Shown in pieces: positions 31,758 to 46,089 of a DNA stretch of 64,000 nt; positions within the stretch are counted from its first letter, which is position 1, and every line of letters begins with the position of its first letter. Origin of the DNA: Diplonema papillatum (Eukaryota; Euglenozoa; Diplonemea; Diplonemida; Diplonemidae); NCBI GenBank assembly GCA_030068145.1, contig JAPJBO010000285.1, positions 183,934-247,933 of the forward strand, in the 5' to 3' direction. Position numbers and translations under genes: made by a program. The notes beneath the pieces were generated by a model. That model saw only the letters and a list, made by a program, of their open reading frames with translations. It was not told the origin of the DNA and did not search any database.

Positions 31758-34700
31758 TCAAGCCTGCGGCTGGTCTGCGATGGCTCTATCTCCATGCGAC
31801 TGGGACAGCGAAGCCTTGAGTGTCTTTGCCCTTTTGATTTCTTCGCGTTCTGCTGCGATCTTAACCTCTTCTTGCTTGGCCAAGTGCGCCTGCGGGGGGA
31901 GGGTGTTGTTAACGTCGTGTATATCCTGGTGGTGCCGTGCTTTCAAAACACGATCTAAAGACTGTGCAGGCTTGAGTCGCTCAAAGGCCCAACGAACTTG
32001 TACGCAGATTCACCCATCCTCGCTGCCTGTTGCTAAAAGCCTTGCTCACATTCTCCCGTACTAACTGTCTTGAACCATAGCATGCGCGACGACAGTTCGT
32101 GAGCTTGTTGTGTAGTTGTGTACACGCTGGCAAACACAAAAAGCACACCTTGTACTCGACCATCTTGGTCCTGCGGGAGAGGACTTCTTCGTTGTTCTCG
32201 TCGACGGGGTGGACGAACGGGTGGCCGACGGCGTCGAGAGCCTCCTCCGACTCTTTGAAGTCATCCATCGCCTTCGCTTGCTTCTCTTTCAGCAGAGCAA
32301 GCTCCTCTTCAACACTGTGGCGCAGGTTGTACAGTTCCTTCTTCTGGTCAGAGTGCTTCTTCGCGTTCGGGTCGAACGTCTCGATGCAGAACTCAAGTTG
32401 GATGTGCGTGCTTCTGATCGTACGGTCGATCTCTTCCAACCGCTTCTCCTTCTTGTAGATGAGCGATCCCAGCGTAAGGTACAACATCCTGAAGTAGTCC
32501 AGGTGCTCCTTGTGCACTCTGATCCTGAGGTCAGACAGCTCTTGGTTCGTCTTGTCGTACCTTGCCTTCACCGCAGAGCAACCCTCTGCCACCATTTCTT
32601 CAATCAGACCCGTGCATCGGATCGCAAGGTCGCAGTTGTACACTGTCAGCTCAAGCAGCTTCTTGTGCTGAGACGCCACTTCCAAGAACTGTGCGTATTC
32701 AACCCGTCGCTTCTCTTCGCGGTCGTTCTCTTCGATTCTCCTCTTCACCTCTTCGAACCGCTCTGTCCCCAGCTTCTGCAGCTGCCTCTCCAAGTCTTGG
32801 ATCTTCCTCCAGCACTCTTCTTGCTTCTCCAGGTTCTCCTTCGCGAATCGCTCGCTCTTGTCCTGTGACGTAGGGTTTACGATGCAGCAAGCAATTAAGC
32901 AAGTGATTCATGTGTAAAGAAGCCGGTGGACATTCTGTTTCCAACCTTTACGTAGAGCGCAGATAGAGGAGATATTTCTAGGACTGGACTTTCCCTTTTG
33001 AGGGGACCGGCTGTGTGCACGGTAGCATACCTTCATGGCAGCGAAGCGTTTCATGGACTCAGCATCTTCGAGGTCTGCCTTTTGAATGGCGTCGTGAATG
33101 TGTTTGAGGTCGGTTTCGCAGCGCTGCTTGAGACGACGCTTTGCGTCCTTCATTTGCGACGTTTCCTGGTTCGCCTTCTTCTGCACTTCGTAGATCTGTG
33201 CGTTGTGTGTTGTGTGATGTGTGTATGCAGTGACTCGAAGACTGCCCCGCTAAGCACTGTCTGTATGCAGTGACTCGAAGACTGCCCCGCTAAGCACTGT
33301 CTGTATGCAGTGACTCGAAGAGCCCCGCTAAGCACTGTCTGTATGCAGTGACTCGAAGACTGCCCCGCTAAGCACTGTCTGTATGCAGTGACTCGAAGAC
33401 TGCCCCGCTAGTGCTAGACTGTTTCACGCTTGAAGAAGCCAGCATTTGCAAGTCTCCGTTGACAGTTTTACAGGTGCATCTCTTTCTGGTGTCAACAACC
33501 TTTCGAGTTGGCCTTACAACGTATCGTGAATGGTATTCCTGCACCTCACATACAAAAATGATCGGAAGCGTCACCCGCCGCTCATTTCGACGAAGGCTTC
33601 GCAAAATACTCGAGGGACTGCCTTGTGCTCATTTCAAAGGAGGCTAGAGGGGGAGAAAACAATACAACTACAAAGTGGGTCATTTTTGTTGAACGCACCC
33701 TGCACCCAAGGCGATTCCCCGGCGCTTAGCGTTTCATGTGAATTGCAGCACATATCCTCCGGTGTGTTTATGGCGGCAGGCGACCTCCTCGAGTATGTTC
33801 CTGAAAGGCAGGCTTCGGGGGCAAACAACAGAAAAGTCGGCCCTCAGCATACCTTCTTGAACGGAGAGTTCTCGTCTTCGGTCTTCTCGATGAGGCGGAA
33901 CTTGTCTTTGATGAGCTCTATCAGGCGCTCCTGGAGTTGGATCTTCGTCCAGAACTGCTCCTCGGCAACCTGCATTTCACCGTCGCTCATCGCCACGTTC
34001 TGAATCTCGTTGACACGGTCTAACTGAGCTACTTGCGTCGCAATCTGTGTGTATTAGTTGCTTTTGTACGGTTTGGCATCTTCCTGTTGCCTGTGCAGCC
34101 AACAGAACCCAAGAAGTACAGCGGCAGGTATCGCGCATATTAATACCCTACTTGGCGTGTGTTTCGTCGCAGCTTTTTCATACAGAAAGGGTAACTAGAG
34201 AGAGTTGCGCAAGTTTGCTGTGCTCTTTCACGTCACCATGCACCAATGGTGTTCGCCACAATTAACACAATACCTGCTCGTTGGTTGAAGTCAGGGCGGC
34301 CTGGATCTGGGTGACGTTCATGATGTCTTCCATCTGCTTGAGAGTCGTTGCGGGGACCTGTGCCAGCTGCGTGGCGTCGAGCTGCGACCTGCGCAGCTCC
34401 TCCTCGACCTTCTCCACCTTCGTGATGGCATTGTCGATCACACCTGTGAACGACACAATCCGGGTCTTGTTCCTGTTGTTCTTCAGCTCCGCCAGCTGCT
34501 TCCTCAGACCGATCACGTCCATGAACTGAGGCTTGTCCTCAGGCTTGTACAGCTCTCGCTGCGACATTTCAAGCCCGCACACACGCATCAACTTTGCCAA
34601 GTCGTAAGCCTCTGTCAAGTTCCACTTCGTGCCCACTTCAACAGCTGTCAGCAGCTCATGCGCCTTCTCGTGGGCTCCGCCCAGCTTCTGCCGCTGGTTC

Positions 34701-34831
34701 TCGCTCCAGTCAGACACGTGCAGCTCTTGGATGAACTCTTCGTTCTCCAAGCATGCTGTCTTCAGCTTCAAGTTGTGGATCTTCTGCTTTCGCGCCGCCT
34801 CGAGCGTCACTTCTCCACTGGGGTCGGCCAT
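31758..34831 (-). CDS. Paraflagellar rod (PFR) major protein
   Basis: Structural protein of the filament lattice that runs beside the axoneme in euglenozoan flagella. Five exons: 34831-34274, 34044-33853, 33195-33031, 32862-32149 and 31889-31758, giving 186+64+55+238+43 = 586 residues. All four introns are GT-AG and phase 0 (229, 657, 168 and 259 bp). The protein is almost wholly alpha-helical coiled coil. Family blocks: ATQVAQLDRVNEIQNVAMSD in exon 2; IEENDREEKRRVEYAQFLEV, LLELTVYNCDLAIRC and QLEFCIETFDPNAKKHSD in exon 4; AHLAKQEEVKIAAEREEIKR in exon 5. These blocks closely recall the trypanosome PFR proteins (about 590-600 residues). I cannot assign it to one paralogue. Start is the ATG giving MADPSGEV; the frame upstream is open by chance. 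Confidence 0.93.
33223..33409 (+). repeat. 40-bp tandem repeat in PFR intron 2, five units
   Basis: Units of TGTATGCAGTGACTCGAAGA followed by CTGCCCCGCTAAGCACTGTC. The third unit is shorter (37 bp) and the last diverges. Near identity of units indicates recent expansion. Confidence 0.95.
33637..33800 (+). repeat. Repeat with GGAGGCTA ... TTGTTGAAC, copy 2
   Basis: Diverged match to 30610-30745, within PFR intron 2. Confidence 0.4.
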
Positions 34832-34871
34832 TTTTGTGTAGTGTAAAGGGTTCCTTTCTTCACAGAAGGTC

Positions 34872-34873
34872 CT
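34872..34873 (-). promoter_or_regulatory. Candidate spliced-leader acceptor for the PFR gene
   Basis: CTGTTTTCATTTGATCAAG followed by ACAG, 40 nt before the ATG. Inferred from tract and AG only. Confidence 0.35.
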
Positions 34874-35611
34874 GTCTTGATCAAATGAAAACAGTTTGCA
34901 GAGCTTCTCACAGCGTGGCAAAAAGCTCTTGAAGACAGCAGAACCTTCTGCGGAACATGCTTGGATCCGGGCTATCCCCACCACCCGCAGCTCGCTCGCG
35001 GTGCAGAAACGGTGCAAAGACGGCGGAAGAAGAGTCGGACGAGCAGAAATAGGGCCGAGCTCGGGTGCCACCACAAGCATGGGGCAAAATGAACGGAGAA
35101 AGCCCTTTCAAATTTGTGACCAGCGAGATGGGAATGGGGGGGCAGGCAATTCGGCTTCGTGCGATCGCAACGAAATCCGGCTTTGGCTGCGCCACCGCCC
35201 TTCGCGATTGTAGGCGGACATGTTTTTCGTAGATGATTCGAGGCCGAGACGAGCACTCCCCCACCAACAATTTCGAGAGGCTGTACAACGGGGGTGCGGA
35301 ACATTCGGCAACGGACGAGAACCTTTTCACGAGGGAATAAGAAAATGCTCGGCAAGCAGCGTGTTCCGGCCGGCGCTCTCGCACTGTAAAAAAACAGTGT
35401 TGAACGCTCACGCCCGCCCCTAAACCCAGATTTAACGGTGTTTCGTGTGGGCTACGACACTTTTACCTCCTTCCCGGGGTGCGATAGTGGGGAGTCATCG
35501 GAGTGCGTGAGTACCACACTATCCTTTGAGATTTCGCAAGGCAGTCTCCTCCAAGTATTTCCTATAAAGCAGGTGCTTATACGACGTCACGTGAGTACTC
35601 TGGTCGACTAC
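34874..35611. other. Intergenic DNA between PFR and homoserine dehydrogenase
   Basis: No gene seen. 35395-35470 resembles the stretch at 38150-38230 (GAACGCT.ACGCCCG.C..TAA ACCCAGATT). 35540-35580 (GGCAGTCTCCTC ... CAAGCAGGTGCTTATACG type) resembles 51385-51430. Confidence 0.5.
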
Positions 35612-37598
35612 TCACGTGGTTTGGCGCACGCACTCCAGGCAATCAGAAAGGACGCCGAATGCTGTGTCGCTGTTCACAGGGTCGTGGCTGCGGATCAGTA
35701 CGGGCGAGAGGACGTCGGTGTACAACTCGACGGCGCTTCCGGCTCCCGTAAGGCTGTACCACGGAGAGTCGGGCCCTACTTGGAGGAGCTCCACGCGGCC
35801 CGGGGGGTAGCTGCAGATTGCCTTGTACCGCTTCCCCGACGAAGCGGCGTCGGCGATCATCGCCGGCGTCACGCCGCGTATGCTCACCCGCCCCACATCA
35901 CCCGGCAGCGTGGGCTCGCCCATGATCGCGGTGGCAAGCGCGGCCACCTTCACCGCGGAATCCCACCCGTCGACGTCGCCGGAAGGGTCCGCCTCAGCGA
36001 TGCCCGCGTCTTGACACTTGGCGAGCGCGCTGTCGAAGGTGCCGCCGGCCTCCATCTCCGTCAGGATGATGTTGCACGTTGAGTTGAGGACGCCTGCATA
36101 AATTAGGCCGCAGTGCACATTTTTGTTGGCGGATGTAACTGGACCCGGGGCTAGTTAGTTTCGGCCCTGGCTGGGTATCTGGTAGGCTACGCGGGCCCCG
36201 CTGTACTCCTGCTGCGCTACGGAGCCGGTCCAACTGGGCCATGGATAGGTGGTCCGCGCTCTTTCAAGCGTTTATTGTGGTTTAGAGGTTCGGTGTTTTA
36301 GGGTCTCCGGTTGACCATTGAGGCTGTGAGGCGGGTAGTATGAGGGTAGTGGGTATGATTATACACTTTAAGTACGGCTAGCCATGTTTGTGAGTGTTGC
36401 GACCGACACCAAGAAGAAACTCGCTTTGAATTTAGTCTTGGGCCCCCTACGCGCATGCATCTCTCAGTAAGAACCTGGCATAAACCCGGCGAGAATCCGT
36501 CTACAAAGCCGGCAACACTTGAAACTGAGCACACCAACTACTTTGTAACTACCACTGGTGTTTTAGCGTTATTTGTGGATTAGAAGGTCGGTATTTAAAA
36601 GTCTCCGGTTGACCGTAGAGGCTTGGGTAGGGAGGAGGGTTGGAGTTGAAAACAGTGGGAAGGTGCAGCGCGTTTCGGGTGATGGGTCACCCCTCCGTTG
36701 TGAAACCTTGTGAAGCCCCGTAATTTTCAGAGTGCAAGTGTTCCTTCTATTTCTAACCGGGCGAGTTTCGGCACAAAAAAAAAACTTGAGGTTCGAACCC
36801 CCGAGCAGCCGCGGGAAAAAAAGACTTGGCCGCCGCCCGCACTCGCGCCTGGGAAATGACCATGGAGAAAAAATCCGCACCCAGGTTACCCTTTTGCAGG
36901 CTCCTCCGTGCGAGAAAGCCATGGCGGGTCTTGGATCTTCAGTGCACCGAAGGAGCGATGCAGTAGTGGCGCGGTTGTTTCCTGGTTCGTGTCTCCCTCG
37001 TTTCGGCCTGGCAGCACCGCGTGTCGTACTCCCGGGGTAAAAAGGTCAGACCTTTGAATCCGGTGATATTGGCACCTCGGAGACAGTGTCTCGCCATGTT
37101 GAAGATCGGCACTCCGTCCATAACCGCCGACTCGAACAGGTACCGCTTGCCGTGCTCTGCGGCGATGGCTTGCAGCTGCTTGCACCCGTGCACGACAGGC
37201 CCCTTGTTGGCCGAGACGGCGTGCATCCCGTTGAGCAGCGCGCTCTTCAAGATGGACAGCGCCGGCTCCCCTGCGGTGTAGTCGACCGGGACGCACTCGA
37301 TGACGATGTCGATGTGGTACGGCGCCTTGCCGAGGAGGGCGACCAAGCCGGCTGGTCCCTCGGCGTGGGGCATGTCGCCTGCCAGCCGCCCGTCGGGCCC
37401 CGCCCGCAGCAGCGCTCGGAGGTCGAGCGGGGCCTCGGACAGGGCGCAGCCCCGCGTTTTCGTGGCGACGCAGTGCACCGCAAACCGGACGCCTTCCGAC
37501 TCTTCGAGCTCCCGCTGCTTGTCGACGAGCATCTGCGCGAACGCCTGCCCGACGGCTCCGAAGCCGACGATGGCAAGCTTCACCACCTGTGCCACCAT
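35612..37598 (-). CDS. Homoserine dehydrogenase, monofunctional
   Basis: Reduces aspartate semialdehyde to homoserine on the way to threonine and methionine. Two exons, 37598-37052 and 36093-35612, 342 residues; the 958-bp intron (AAAG|GTCTGA ... ATGCAG) is phase 1 and the frames join as ITGFK-GVLNSTCN. Seen: N-terminal Rossmann motif VKLAIVGFGAVGQAF; HIDIVIECVPVDYT; VSANKGPV with the conserved Lys; then GVLNSTCNIILTEMEAGG. The catalytic-domain block AEADPSGDVDGWDSAVKVAALA carries the conserved Asp and Lys. There is no aspartokinase domain and no ACT domain, so this is the short form as in fungi (about 360 residues). Start ATG gives MVAQVVKLAIVG, right for this family. A truncated copy of its 5' end lies next to it. 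Confidence 0.92.
36265..36350 (+). repeat. Repeat with GTCTCCGGTTGACC, copy 2 (in homoserine dehydrogenase intron)
   Basis: GTTTATTGTGGTTTAGAGGT, CGGTGTTTTAGG and GTCTCCGGTTGACCATTGAG. Same family as 29700-29850. Confidence 0.65.
36560..36725 (+). repeat. Repeat with GTCTCCGGTTGACC, copy 3 (same intron)
   Basis: Closest match to 29700-29850, including the CTCCGTTGTGAAACCTTGTG and AAGCCCC tail. Two members of one family lie about 300 bp apart in one intron. Confidence 0.7.
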
Positions 37599-37657
37599 TT
37601 TCGCGGCGGTGGCTCTTCCCCTCCCCCAGACTACGACAGGATTCTTCCCCCCTCACT

Positions 37658-37659
37658 CT
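37658..37659 (-). promoter_or_regulatory. Candidate spliced-leader acceptor for homoserine dehydrogenase
   Basis: GTCCTGCTGTTTTTGCTCAG, 60 nt before the ATG. The truncated copy upstream has lost this AG (it reads GGTGCGG), in line with the site mattering for the intact gene. Inferred. Confidence 0.4.
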
Positions 37660-37714
37660 GAGCAAAAACAGCAGGACTCGGGAAAACCGTACAGAGGAAA
37701 ACTACCGGTTTTTC

Positions 37715-37840
37715 TGGACGTGGTTTCGGGTGGAATATTGGCGTTTGATCATGTTGACAGGGTCCAACTCGGGCGGTTCAGTTTCCTCACACACGTTGCA
37801 TGCAGCTAAAAGCTTTTTGCTGAACGCTTACGCCCGGCAC
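37715..37840 (+). repeat. Repeat with CCTGGACGTGGTTTCAGGTG, copy 2
   Basis: TCTGGACGTGGTTTCGGGTG, ATGTTGACAGGGTCCAACTC, GGGCGGTTCAGTTTCC, then GCTGAACGCTTACGCCCGGC. Directly upstream of the homoserine dehydrogenase leader. Confidence 0.7.
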
Positions 37841-37849
37841 TAATTCAGG

Positions 37850-38000
37850 GTTTTCGTAGCGACGCAGTGGACGCCTTCGCACTCTTCCAGCTCCCGCTGC
37901 TTGTCAACGAGCATCTGCGTGAACGCCTGCCCGAGGATCCTGCCCCTTCACTCCGCACCAAAAAAGCAGGACTGAGGACACCCGTACACCGCCAAAGTAG
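37850..38000 (-). pseudogene. Truncated copy of the homoserine dehydrogenase 5' end
   Basis: 37853-37935 matches coding bases 37453-37550 (GCTTGTC.ACGAGCATCTGC, GAACGCCTGCCCGA). A 16-base gap follows the first dozen bases. The segment with the start codon is deleted; the match resumes in the leader (TCCT.CCCCTTCACTC). It then continues into the shared upstream repeat (38050-38190). It is therefore a tandem duplication of about 380 bp that has since lost its start. Confidence 0.8.
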
Positions 38001-38049
38001 GAGAAAGAGACAAAACCTGCAGTTTTTCGTCAACCGCACTACGACCTAG

Positions 38050-38190
38050 ATCCTGGATGTGGTTTCGGGTGGGAAACTGGCAATCGAACCTTATCAGGGT
38101 CCTACTCGGGCGGTTCAGTTTCCCGCACATTTCATGTGGCTAAAAGTCTTCTTGCTGAACGCTTACGCCCGGCACTAAACCCAGATTGAT
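38050..38190 (+). repeat. Repeat with CCTGGACGTGGTTTCAGGTG, copy 3
   Basis: TCCTGGATGTGGTTTCGGGT through GCTGAACGCTTACGCCCGGC; upstream of the truncated homoserine dehydrogenase copy, matching the position of copy 2 relative to the intact gene. Confidence 0.7.
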
Positions 38191-38599
38191 ACCGGTGTTT
38201 CCAGCGGGCGTGCGGCACGTTTTCCCCCCTTGATTCTTTTTGCAGCTGGGCAGCCTCCTCGAAAACCTGCAAAGCAGGACCGACAGGGCGGGGCTTGGTT
38301 TGGTAAATCGGGTCAGCTGTCCCTATTTTATTTCTGGTGGCCCCACGTACGTAAAATTGTCGGGTCAGGTACTGAGGAATAAGTTTTACATTAGTCCCTC
38401 TGGATGCGAGCCAGAGGAGCACGTAGTGCATGTGGACGTTCACAACAGGCAAGATAAGATCAACCCCAACGTCCTGCCGCAGCTGGGGCTGAGGGGTCAA
38501 ACACTATAGATGGCCTCACACATTGCATGTGGCTAAAAACCGTACACCGCGAGAGTAGGAGAGCGTAGAAAGGGAAACTAGAGTTTTCGTTGACCGCAC

Positions 38600-38725
38600 T
38601 ACCCTGAGCCCAAATCCTGGACGTGGTTTCAGGTGGCAAATTTGGCAAATGATCATGATCAGAAGGTCCTACTTGGGCGGTTCAGTTTCCTCACACATTG
38701 CATGTGGCTAAAAAGAAAAGTATGG
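38600..38725 (+). repeat. Repeat with CCTGGACGTGGTTTCAGGTG, copy 4
   Basis: Near-identical to copy 1 at 20430-20560 over CCTGGACGTGGTTTCAGGTG through CACATTGCATGTGGCTAAA. Confidence 0.75.
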
Positions 38726-38839
38726 GTTAAAGGTAATATGTAGGCGCATCCTCGATAGTGTGATTTAAAAGACAGATTGTGCAACGCAGACCGGACGTAA
38801 GGCTGCAAAGAGAGCACCCCCTTAGCGTTTCAAGCAGCA

Positions 38840-39240
38840 TTTAATGACTACCGTCAGTGGCCAGGACAATGGTTGTTGGATCCATTCCACAAGCCAGCAC
38901 AAGGGGTCTGTTGTATGCGTGCTGGCCTGCCAACTCTCAATGGTTTCTTCAGACTGGTTCGGTATAGCAGTAAATCAGGCTTGGTTTCTAACCTAGAAAT
39001 GCTTCTCGGCTTCGTACAGGTGGATCAGCAAGAAGTCTGCAATCTCATGATGCTTATGCTCCCCGGCCGCACATGGGAGGCGTACGAGGTGTTTCAAGCA
39101 GCATTTAATGAAGACCGTCGAACACGGTTTGTCAGTTGCATTAACGGCACAACAGGTCTGTTGTGCTGGCCTCCAAACTCATGGCTGTTATTTCAAACTC
39201 AGATGCTACGACTTGGTCAGGTTTGGTTCTAGCTAGAAAT
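38840..39240 (+). repeat. Two dispersed, diverged units of the ~240-bp satellite
   Basis: Contains CTCATGATGCTTATGCTCCC, GGCCGCACATGGGAGGCGTA and GTTTCAAGCAGCATTTAATG twice, as in the tandem array at 46090-47960. Confidence 0.7.
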
Positions 39241-39367
39241 GCTCTCAAGTATTCGTGTTGTTCGGTGTGGGCTCTGCTAATAGCCTGATCCCCAGTTTAT
39301 ATTTGCAGACTTGTTATTCGTGTCGTGTGACGATTGCGGATCTTAAATGCAGTAGAAGTGCACCTTC

Positions 39368-39820
39368 ATCGAAGATACTCGACGTAGCTGCTTCGACTCC
39401 GAATGGAAGGGGGGAAATATAGAGGTAAGGGGCAAATACAATACAAACACAATCTGATTTGTTCTTCGCTTACACCAGAAGCGCCGGCCTCCTCCGCCAA
39501 CCGGATAATCGGCCGCAGTCGACCATTGTCCGGACGAAAATGGAAAGCGGACGGAACTTGGAGCCCCGTAGCCTGCTTCACCCACTCCACCGCGGCCTCC
39601 CTGCTCCACTTCATCCCTTTGTTCTTCGCTTACACCACCGTGTGTTGTTTTCTCACTCAGGATTTTTTGACCTGTTGTGTTTGTGTGATTTGTCGTGTAG
39701 GGGTAGACCCGCATGACCTCACGTCCGTTCAACACGTGGTTCGGTAGTTACAGCACTTGGGATCCCTTCTGTTCTTTGTCGGGCAGCATCGTCGAGCATT
39801 TCCTTTCAAGCTGGCGCTTA
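39368..39820 (+). repeat. ~270-bp repeat with CTCGACGTAGCTGCTT, copy 4, interrupted
   Basis: Full-length copy split by a 140-bp insertion at 39478-39617 that is flanked by a 20-bp direct repeat. Confidence 0.8.
39478..39617 (-). mobile_element. 140-bp insertion with 20-bp target duplication
   Basis: The bases TTTGTTCTTCGCTTACACCA occur at 39458-39477 and again at 39618-39637; the other three copies of the repeat have them once. On the minus strand the insert is open and reads like protein (EAAVEWVKQATGL, FHFRPDNGRLRPIIRLAEEA), so it may be a retroposed or otherwise captured piece of a coding exon. I do not recognise the source. Confidence 0.6.
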
Positions 39821-40979
39821 TGTAAAAACATAATTCTTGTTTAGGTTGTCGTAGCTTTACCCATCGACTCCTGGACTTTTACGCCCTGTATCCTGGTGAC
39901 TGCCACCAGGCCGCATCTGTGATTTGTGACATACCCCTCCAGTTCAAAACTGGACAACGCCGTGACACCGCGCACTTCCCTACACTGTAAACCCTAGCTG
40001 AAACTGGCGTTTTTGTCAAGCATTAACGTGTCCGGCGGCTGAGAGTGGATGATGGATTTGGATACGCACTACCCAAGCAGTGGCCAGCGCTTCGCAAACG
40101 GAGAAGAGAAACAACTGCTGAATGGCACAGCGAGTGGACAACTCGCTCCTAACAATTCAGACAAGAAAGAGCCGCCTGCATGCAACACGGGGTGTGGGCA
40201 GGGTTGTGCAACGCACGAGAACGGAGATGGTGGGAGTCTACAGGAAAAAGGCCTGGGTAACCTACTGGCATGGGCGGGATACATTCAGGTGGGGGGGGGG
40301 GGGGGGGGGGGGGGGGGGAGTGGAAAACAGGAATAGTTGAGTCGCAGCTCTCGACAGAAATGACACGTGGCTTGATGCTTCGCTTTTTGTGAACAAGGGG
40401 GAAATTAAGAGGGGTATTAGTTCAGTGTTTAGGCACAATCTTGCCTCTCATGCTATGTTTGATTCGCCAAGTTTTTCCGACTCCCGTGGGCAGCACGAAC
40501 TCAAGAGGTCTCGTCAACTATTCCCCTGCGGTAGCTGCATGCTTCAGGACAACTACAAAAAAGAAATGAAAGAAAAAGAGAAGCAAACGCCATCCTTGGC
40601 AGGTCGGCTCAAAGCAGACGCAGTCTACCGGCCGTCTGCCTTTCGTCTGAGTCAGACAAAAGCCAGACTGGGCCTGACAGCCAAGCATGAAAAAGTCCAA
40701 CCATCCTGACGCCTCCTCGAACAAGTGGCGCCAAGCAGCTCATTTGCAAAAGAAGTGTTCTCGCTTGCTCAACAGGGGTACTGCTGCTCGTGCACACCAC
40801 CACCGGCTACTCGAGTTGGGTAACCATGAGATAGCCGTGACTGGAATGCACGGCCCAGAAGAAGGGGTTGTCTTGTCTTTTGCGAGAACAAACGAACAAA
40901 CAAACAAAAAAGAAGAAAACGAAGCGTGCACTTCGCGCGGCCCCGTTTTTTTTCGGTGCTTGTCTTACTGCTGGCGGAA
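39821..40979. other. Intergenic DNA downstream of beta-tubulin
   Basis: No gene seen. 40324-40515 shares short blocks with 22745-22915 (AGTTGAGT.GCAGCTCT, CTTCGCTTTTT, CAGCACAAACTCAAGAGGTC), another dispersed repeat. Confidence 0.5.
40289..40318. repeat. Poly-G run, about 29 bases
   Basis: A long homopolymer of G broken only by the end of the run. A G-quadruplex or an assembly-sensitive site is possible. Confidence 0.9.
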
Positions 40980-45240
<4,261 letters not shown>

Positions 45241-45263
45241 TCAAATTTGATGATGTAAGTTTT

Positions 45264-45265
45264 CT
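45264..45265 (-). promoter_or_regulatory. Candidate spliced-leader acceptor for alpha-tubulin
   Basis: CACACCCTCCTCCTCAG, 35 nt before the ATG, the best polypyrimidine-AG in the window. Inferred. Confidence 0.45.
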
Positions 45266-46089
45266 GAGGAGGAGGGTGTGCTTACCATGGGCCATCTTCA
45301 TGCCGTCAATTCATCGACGCCGGTCACGATGCAAGATGCACTGTAAGGAAGCCAAGCCTCCTTAGTAGGACAAACAGTTGGACGGCAAGCTGCGTCCATC
45401 AAGGTTCACGTGTAGTGACCTGCGGCGCACCAGTGGACCCTGCATGTGAATGCCAGCTCAGGTCTGTACAGGCGCTTCAGTAAGGCCGTAGATGGGCTCC
45501 ACTGATGTCGACAATCTCATGATGCATACGTGAATAGCGTACAAGGCGCTCTGAGCAGTGTGGCGACCAAAAAGTATGTGCGCGTTTCTTGGGTTCGTAC
45601 GAGGTAAAGGGCCCGGGTTACGGCGGATATGGAACCCACCAGTTTTGCAATGATAAATCCCCTGTTTTGTGACATTCTTTCGCTGGCCCGTGTAGCAGAC
45701 CTTTCTCGTCGACTTTATGCTCACGTTCAGCTCCGATGAGGAGATTTGTGCAAAATGGACCCAGGGAACCCATAGTATGTGCGTGGTTCGTTGAGGCTTT
45801 CCAATTTTCAGGGCACCAGGCACGAAAACTACACCGCGGAATGCAAAACTTTGCATCGCAGTTTTCCGTTTTTTTTTTTGAGCTTTTTGAGGTGTGAAAA
45901 CCGAAGTTATTTTTCCAGCACCGGAGGGCACCGCGGTGCCCGGTGCTGGTGCTCAGCACCGGGCACCGGCCAGCACCGGTGCCAGCCCCCACACTGCTCT
46001 GAGCAGCTATCAACAATTACTGTTGACGGCTTGTCGGTTGCGTTCACGAAGATTTGCGAACTTCGGGTTTGGACAATTTTTGTTTCGAG

